Source: an uncultured Erysipelotrichaceae bacterium (GTDB taxonomy: Bacteria > Bacillota_I > Bacilli_A > Erysipelotrichales > Erysipelotrichaceae). Taken from it: a DNA stretch of 6,241 nt. Under the pieces are notes generated by a model. The model had not been told where the DNA came from and made no database searches. It was given only the letters and a program-made list of their open reading frames with translations. Location: NCBI GenBank assembly GCA_937893225.1, contig CALBJM010000031.1, forward strand, positions 1 through 6,241, in the 5' to 3' direction. Shown here in pieces: positions 4,344 to 6,241 of the stretch. Both the position numbers and the translations under genes were made by a program. Within the stretch, counting starts at the first letter, position 1. Each line of letters begins with the position of its first letter.

Positions 4344-4970
4344 ATGGTAAATTATCCAAACGGACTGAAAAAAACATGGATTGCATCGCAATCCCCTACG
4401 ACATTTGCTGATCGTGGGATGAATTTAGAAAAAGATATTAACACGACAAATACATACTATCTTTCTATGGACCGCGCAGTGATTCATAAAAAGCCTACGC
4501 CTGTACAAATCGTTAAAGTTGATTATCCTAAACGTTCTGCAGCTAAAATCACGGAAGCATATTTCAAAATTCCAAGTACAACAGATTATAACGGTATCTA
4601 TCGTGGAAAATATTTAGATTTTGAGGCAAAAGAGTGCCAAAGTAAAACCGCTTTTTCTCTTTCTTATATTCATCCACACCAGCTAACGCACTTGGAAGCT
4701 TGTATGCGACATGGAGGAATTTGCTTTCTTATATTTCGCTTATCACATTACAATACAGACTATCTTGTAGATGCAAAATTGTTGATTGATTATGTTAAAC
4801 AATTAAAGCGAAAATCTATACCGTATAGTTGGATTCGAGAAAATGGTCACATTATACCGAGATATTATGGTAGACCCATTCATTATCTAGAAATTGTTGA
4901 CAAACTCTATTTTAAAGATGAGGAGGATATGCATGAATCTAAACAAGAAGAAAAAAAAGACCAACAATAA
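4344..4970 (+). CDS. recU: Holliday junction resolvase RecU
   Basis: RecU is the Firmicutes Holliday junction-resolving nuclease and also modulates RecA. The product of 208 residues aligns closely, from memory, with B. subtilis RecU: YPNG at 4-7, RGMNLEKDINTTNTYYL at 24-40, AVIHKKPTPVQIV at 45-57, YPKRSAA at 61-67. Catalytic and metal-binding residues of the restriction-enzyme-like fold are present: D81 (TTDYNGIYRGKYLDFEAKE), E94, K96 and probably Q113 (HPHQ). The start at ATG 4344 is chosen because the MxxYPNG N-terminus matches the family. No Shine-Dalgarno sequence precedes it (TAGATTTTAGCTT). The last 13 codons overlap the PBP gene in another frame; the tail is Lys/Glu/Gln-rich and probably dispensable. 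It forms an operon with the downstream PBP gene, the standard recU-ponA arrangement. Confidence 0.97.
   Translation: MVNYPNGLKKTWIASQSPTTFADRGMNLEKDINTTNTYYLSMDRAVIHKKPTPVQIVKVDYPKRSAAKITEAYFKIPSTTDYNGIYRGKYLDFEAKECQSKTAFSLSYIHPHQLTHLEACMRHGGICFLIFRLSHYNTDYLVDAKLLIDYVKQLKRKSIPYSWIRENGHIIPRYYGRPIHYLEIVDKLYFKDEEDMHESKQEEKKDQQ
4921..4926 (+). promoter_or_regulatory. Ribosome binding site of the PBP gene, inside recU
   Basis: AGGAGG ends 6 bases before ATG 4933. Another ATG at 4929 is in the recU frame and too close to be the PBP start, so this site selects 4933. It lies within the recU coding region, suggesting translational coupling. Confidence 0.85.
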
Positions 4971-6241
4971 ACCTATCAACGGAAAACGAAAATTCCACGG
5001 CTTGCGCTTTGCGACAATCATTCTCGCTGTATTAGTTGGGTTTGAATTGATCATTGGCAGTGTTGGTGTAGTTGGACTACAGGTGATGTTAAAGGACGAG
5101 CCAGAATTGAATTCCGACGATTTCTTTTCTCAAGAGTCTACACTCATCTACGATAGAGAAGGCAATCAAATCGCTGATATAGGCACACAGTTAAGAGAAA
5201 ATGTTACTTATGATCAATTTCCTGAAGCTCTAGTTGATGCATTCTTGTCCATTGAAGACTCACGTTATTTTAAGCACAATGGTTTCGATATTCCTCGATT
5301 TGCAGCATCAACTGTAAACACGCTTCTTCATGGGAATCGTCAAGGTGGATCAACATTCACTATGCAGCTAGTCAAGCTGACATATTTCCAAAATGATGAT
5401 AAAGGTATTTCTAAAACTGCCGACATCCAATATAAGATTCAACAAATCGACTTGGCTATCAAATTGGAAAAGCAATCTAATAAGAAGGAAATTTTCCAAT
5501 TATATTTAAATAAAATGAATTTCGGCGGCGTTGGAAACATCCGTGGTGTACAAAAAGCAGCACAACAATACTTTGGAAAAAATGTTTCTGAACTAAATAC
5601 ATCTGAATGTGCGTTATTGGCAGGTATTGTAAATTCCCCATACTACTATGATCCACACAATTATCTAGATCATGCTACAGATAGAAGAAATGTCGTTCTC
5701 TCTATGATGCTGAGACATGGATATATTGATGAAGATGAATATAAGTTGGCAAAGAGCATCAAAGTTGAAGACTTATTGATTGATCCTACAACGACGCTTA
5801 CAGATACGAATTATAAATATCAAGCATATATTGATGAAGCAATCAAAGAAGCACAAAATGTGACTGGGCAAGATCCAATGAATGTATCTATGCAAATCTA
5901 TACAGCAATGGATCCTACAGCACAAGATGCGGTAGAAGATATTCTTGCTGGCAACAATCCAAACGTTACATTTGCTGATGATTTAATGGAAGCTGGCGTT
6001 ATTTCTGAAAATAACCAAACAGGTGAAATCGTTGCTATCGGCGGTGGTCGTAACTATGCCCAAGGTGGTTCCATGTTATTGAATCACGCAACAGATCAAT
6101 ACAAGCAACCTGGTTCAGCTGTTAAGCCTTACTTAGATTATGCTTTAGCATTTGAATATCTTGGATGGGCAACAGACCATGAATTAATTGATAAACCTGT
6201 CTCTTATGGTAATTGGACTTTCAAAAATGCGAATGGCCAAT
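4933..6241 (+). CDS. Class A penicillin-binding protein (PBP1A type), cut by the right window edge
   Basis: Bifunctional peptidoglycan synthase polymerising glycan strands (GT51 domain) and cross-linking them (transpeptidase domain) outside the membrane. The 436 visible codons start at ATG 4933, overlapping recU by 38 bases. Residues 1-25 are a Lys-rich cytoplasmic tail (KKKKK at 5-9); about 26-53 form the membrane anchor. GT51 motif I is EDSRYFKHNG at 108-117 with catalytic E108. Motif II is GGSTFTMQ at 138-145, with Met where Gln is usual. Motif III reads YKIQQ at 167-171 instead of RKxxE, so the second catalytic Glu is Gln (Q171, codon CAA 5443-5445). Conserved GT regions follow (LYLNKMNFGG, ECALLAGIVNSPYYYDP). 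The transpeptidase domain begins after about 360 and shows SxxK as S395-A-V-K398; SxN and KTG motifs lie outside the window. It corresponds to ponA/pbp1A by position. Confidence 0.95.
   Translation, partial: MNLNKKKKKTNNKPINGKRKFHGLRFATIILAVLVGFELIIGSVGVVGLQVMLKDEPELNSDDFFSQESTLIYDREGNQIADIGTQLRENVTYDQFPEALVDAFLSIEDSRYFKHNGFDIPRFAASTVNTLLHGNRQGGSTFTMQLVKLTYFQNDDKGISKTADIQYKIQQIDLAIKLEKQSNKKEIFQLYLNKMNFGGVGNIRGVQKAAQQYFGKNVSELNTSECALLAGIVNSPYYYDPHNYLDHATDRRNVVLSMMLRHGYIDEDEYKLAKSIKVEDLLIDPTTTLTDTNYKYQAYIDEAIKEAQNVTGQDPMNVSMQIYTAMDPTAQDAVEDILAGNNPNVTFADDLMEAGVISENNQTGEIVAIGGGRNYAQGGSMLLNHATDQYKQPGSAVKPYLDYALAFEYLGWATDHELIDKPVSYGNWTFKNANGQ

Noticed and set aside
1..6241. Mobile element, CRISPR array, prophage, toxin-antitoxin or new defence system
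   Set aside because: No transposase, integrase, direct-repeat array, tRNA or small toxin-like gene is seen; nearly all of the window is accounted for by recognised core genes in conserved order.

Overview
The window reads as ordinary housekeeping chromosome from a low-GC Gram-positive bacterium (Firmicutes/Bacillota). AT-rich coding, GGAGG-type ribosome binding sites, a type B RNase P RNA, RecU, GpsB and RNase Y all point there. The RecA, RecU and GpsB sequences, and the absence of cinA between pgsA and recA, make an Erysipelotrichia-like gut or oral organism my best guess. That is an inference from memory, not a search.

Layout. Positions 1-575 hold the N-terminal third or so of RNase Y (rny, minus strand, cut by the window edge). 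Upstream of it on the same strand are an HD-domain phosphohydrolase (638-1192) and a small PAP2-type membrane phosphatase (1210-1695). A rho-independent terminator overlapping the recA stop codon (1740-1769) separates these from recA (1756-2808) and pgsA (2862-3455), which form a second minus-strand unit. Next comes the RNase P RNA gene rnpB (about 3553-3911) with a very strong terminator, then gpsB (3906-4238), all on the minus strand. A divergent promoter region (4239-4343) separates gpsB from the plus-strand pair recU (4344-4970) and a class A penicillin-binding protein gene (4933 to beyond the right edge).

How the genes fit together. The right half is the conserved Firmicutes cluster rnpB-gpsB / recU-pbp1. 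GpsB is a cell-division adaptor that positions class A PBPs, and RecU resolves Holliday junctions made by RecA-driven recombination. The left half (pgsA, recA, rny) is also a familiar Firmicutes neighbourhood. It covers anionic phospholipid synthesis, recombination and mRNA turnover, here with two extra genes between recA and rny and no cinA.

I found no mobile element, CRISPR array, toxin-antitoxin module, phage gene or clearly new system. Points deserving a second look are fine-scale. The second catalytic Glu of the PBP glycosyltransferase motif III is replaced by Gln. RecA has Asn where His is usual in the AEHALDP motif. The RNase P P1 helix runs through the gpsB stop codon. A palindrome covers the rny promoter and the HD gene stop. 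Three genes (recU, PAP2, HD) lack a Shine-Dalgarno sequence, and a LexA-box-like element lies at the recU promoter.
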